Shown here one piece after another: positions 38,942 to 38,978 of a stretch of 38,978 nt of DNA. The stretch's first letter is position 1. Every line of letters begins with the position of its first letter. The DNA is from Lachnospiraceae bacterium. GTDB lineage: Bacteria; Bacillota; Clostridia; Lachnospirales; Lachnospiraceae. Position numbers and translations under genes: made by a program. A model generated the notes under the pieces. It did not search any database. It saw only the letters and a program-made list of their open reading frames with translations, and was not told where the DNA came from. The DNA is taken from assembly GCA_910575035.1 (NCBI GenBank), contig CAJTDL010000040.1:1-38978 (forward strand), in the 5' to 3' direction.

Positions 38942-38978
38942 AAACAAAGCAGATAAGGTTATCTGCCCGTGAAATGGT
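38938..38978 (+). CDS. Start of an unidentified gene cut by the window end
   Basis: ATG 38938 opens MKTKQIRLSAREMV and runs to the end of the window. There is no ribosome site close by except through coupling to the leader peptide. It cannot be identified from 13 codons. Confidence 0.3.
   Translation, partial: MKTKQIRLSAREM

Noticed and set aside
1-38978. CRISPR array, tRNA or rRNA genes
   Set aside because: No regularly spaced repeats of CRISPR type and no tRNA/rRNA signatures were seen; the short repeat arrays are irregular and near replication genes.

Overview
The window looks like gut Clostridia DNA (Lachnospiraceae or a relative). TnpV, TnpW, Maff2 and Cys_rich_VLP proteins, strong AGGAGG ribosome binding sites, TTG/GTG starts and large serine recombinases all point there. 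No rRNA, tRNA or housekeeping gene is visible; essentially everything is mobile or carried by mobile DNA.

The main result is the layout. A thin backbone of a Tn1549/VirD4-type integrative conjugative element (ICE) is split by three different mobilizable transposons, each with its own large serine recombinase. The backbone pieces are: the end of a probable group II intron (1-40); a virD4 fragment (41-114); the virD4 3' end, an intergenic stretch and the maff2 5' end (11088-11649); the middle of maff2 (24871-24971); and a short later part of maff2 (from 37187). Element A (about 110-11092, 11.0 kb) sits in virD4 between AAAGA repeats. Element B (about 11645-24875, 13.2 kb) sits in maff2 between ACAGG repeats. 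Element C (about 24967-37191, 12.2 kb) sits further along maff2 between GCAAA repeats. Joining the flanks of each element restores the expected reading frame. The three sites lie within about 660 bp of the uninterrupted backbone.

Element A carries tnpV, an HTH repressor, two small conserved genes, a putative oriT, a MobV-like relaxase, a CHC2 primase, a VapE-type helicase, a repeat array, a 57-aa protein and a recombinase. An AT-rich minus-strand cassette follows (three GNAT acetyltransferases, an NTF2-like protein and a small membrane protein). Element B carries a two-component system (NarL type) with an ABC-2 exporter, a decayed KTR gene, mobC with a putative oriT but no relaxase, two short HTH regulators, a broken conserved gene, a CHC2 primase, an SF3-type primase-helicase, a repeat array, a 64-aa protein and a recombinase. 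Element C carries an OmpR-type two-component system with an ABC-2 exporter, a sigma-like and two other regulators, a putative oriT, mobC, a MobP relaxase, a Cys_rich_VLP protein, a replisome organizer containing iteron-like repeats, a DnaC-like ATPase, tnpW and a recombinase.

The elements share one plan: regulators, then transfer, then replication, then a small protein (57-65 aa), then the recombinase. B and C both carry peptide-antibiotic-type sensing and export cargo built from unrelated parts. Past C, a small HTH gene and a minus-strand repressor paralogous to that of element A suggest a fourth element that runs off the window. Coordinates of the element ends are from reading the sequence by eye; family names are from recognised motifs, without database searches.
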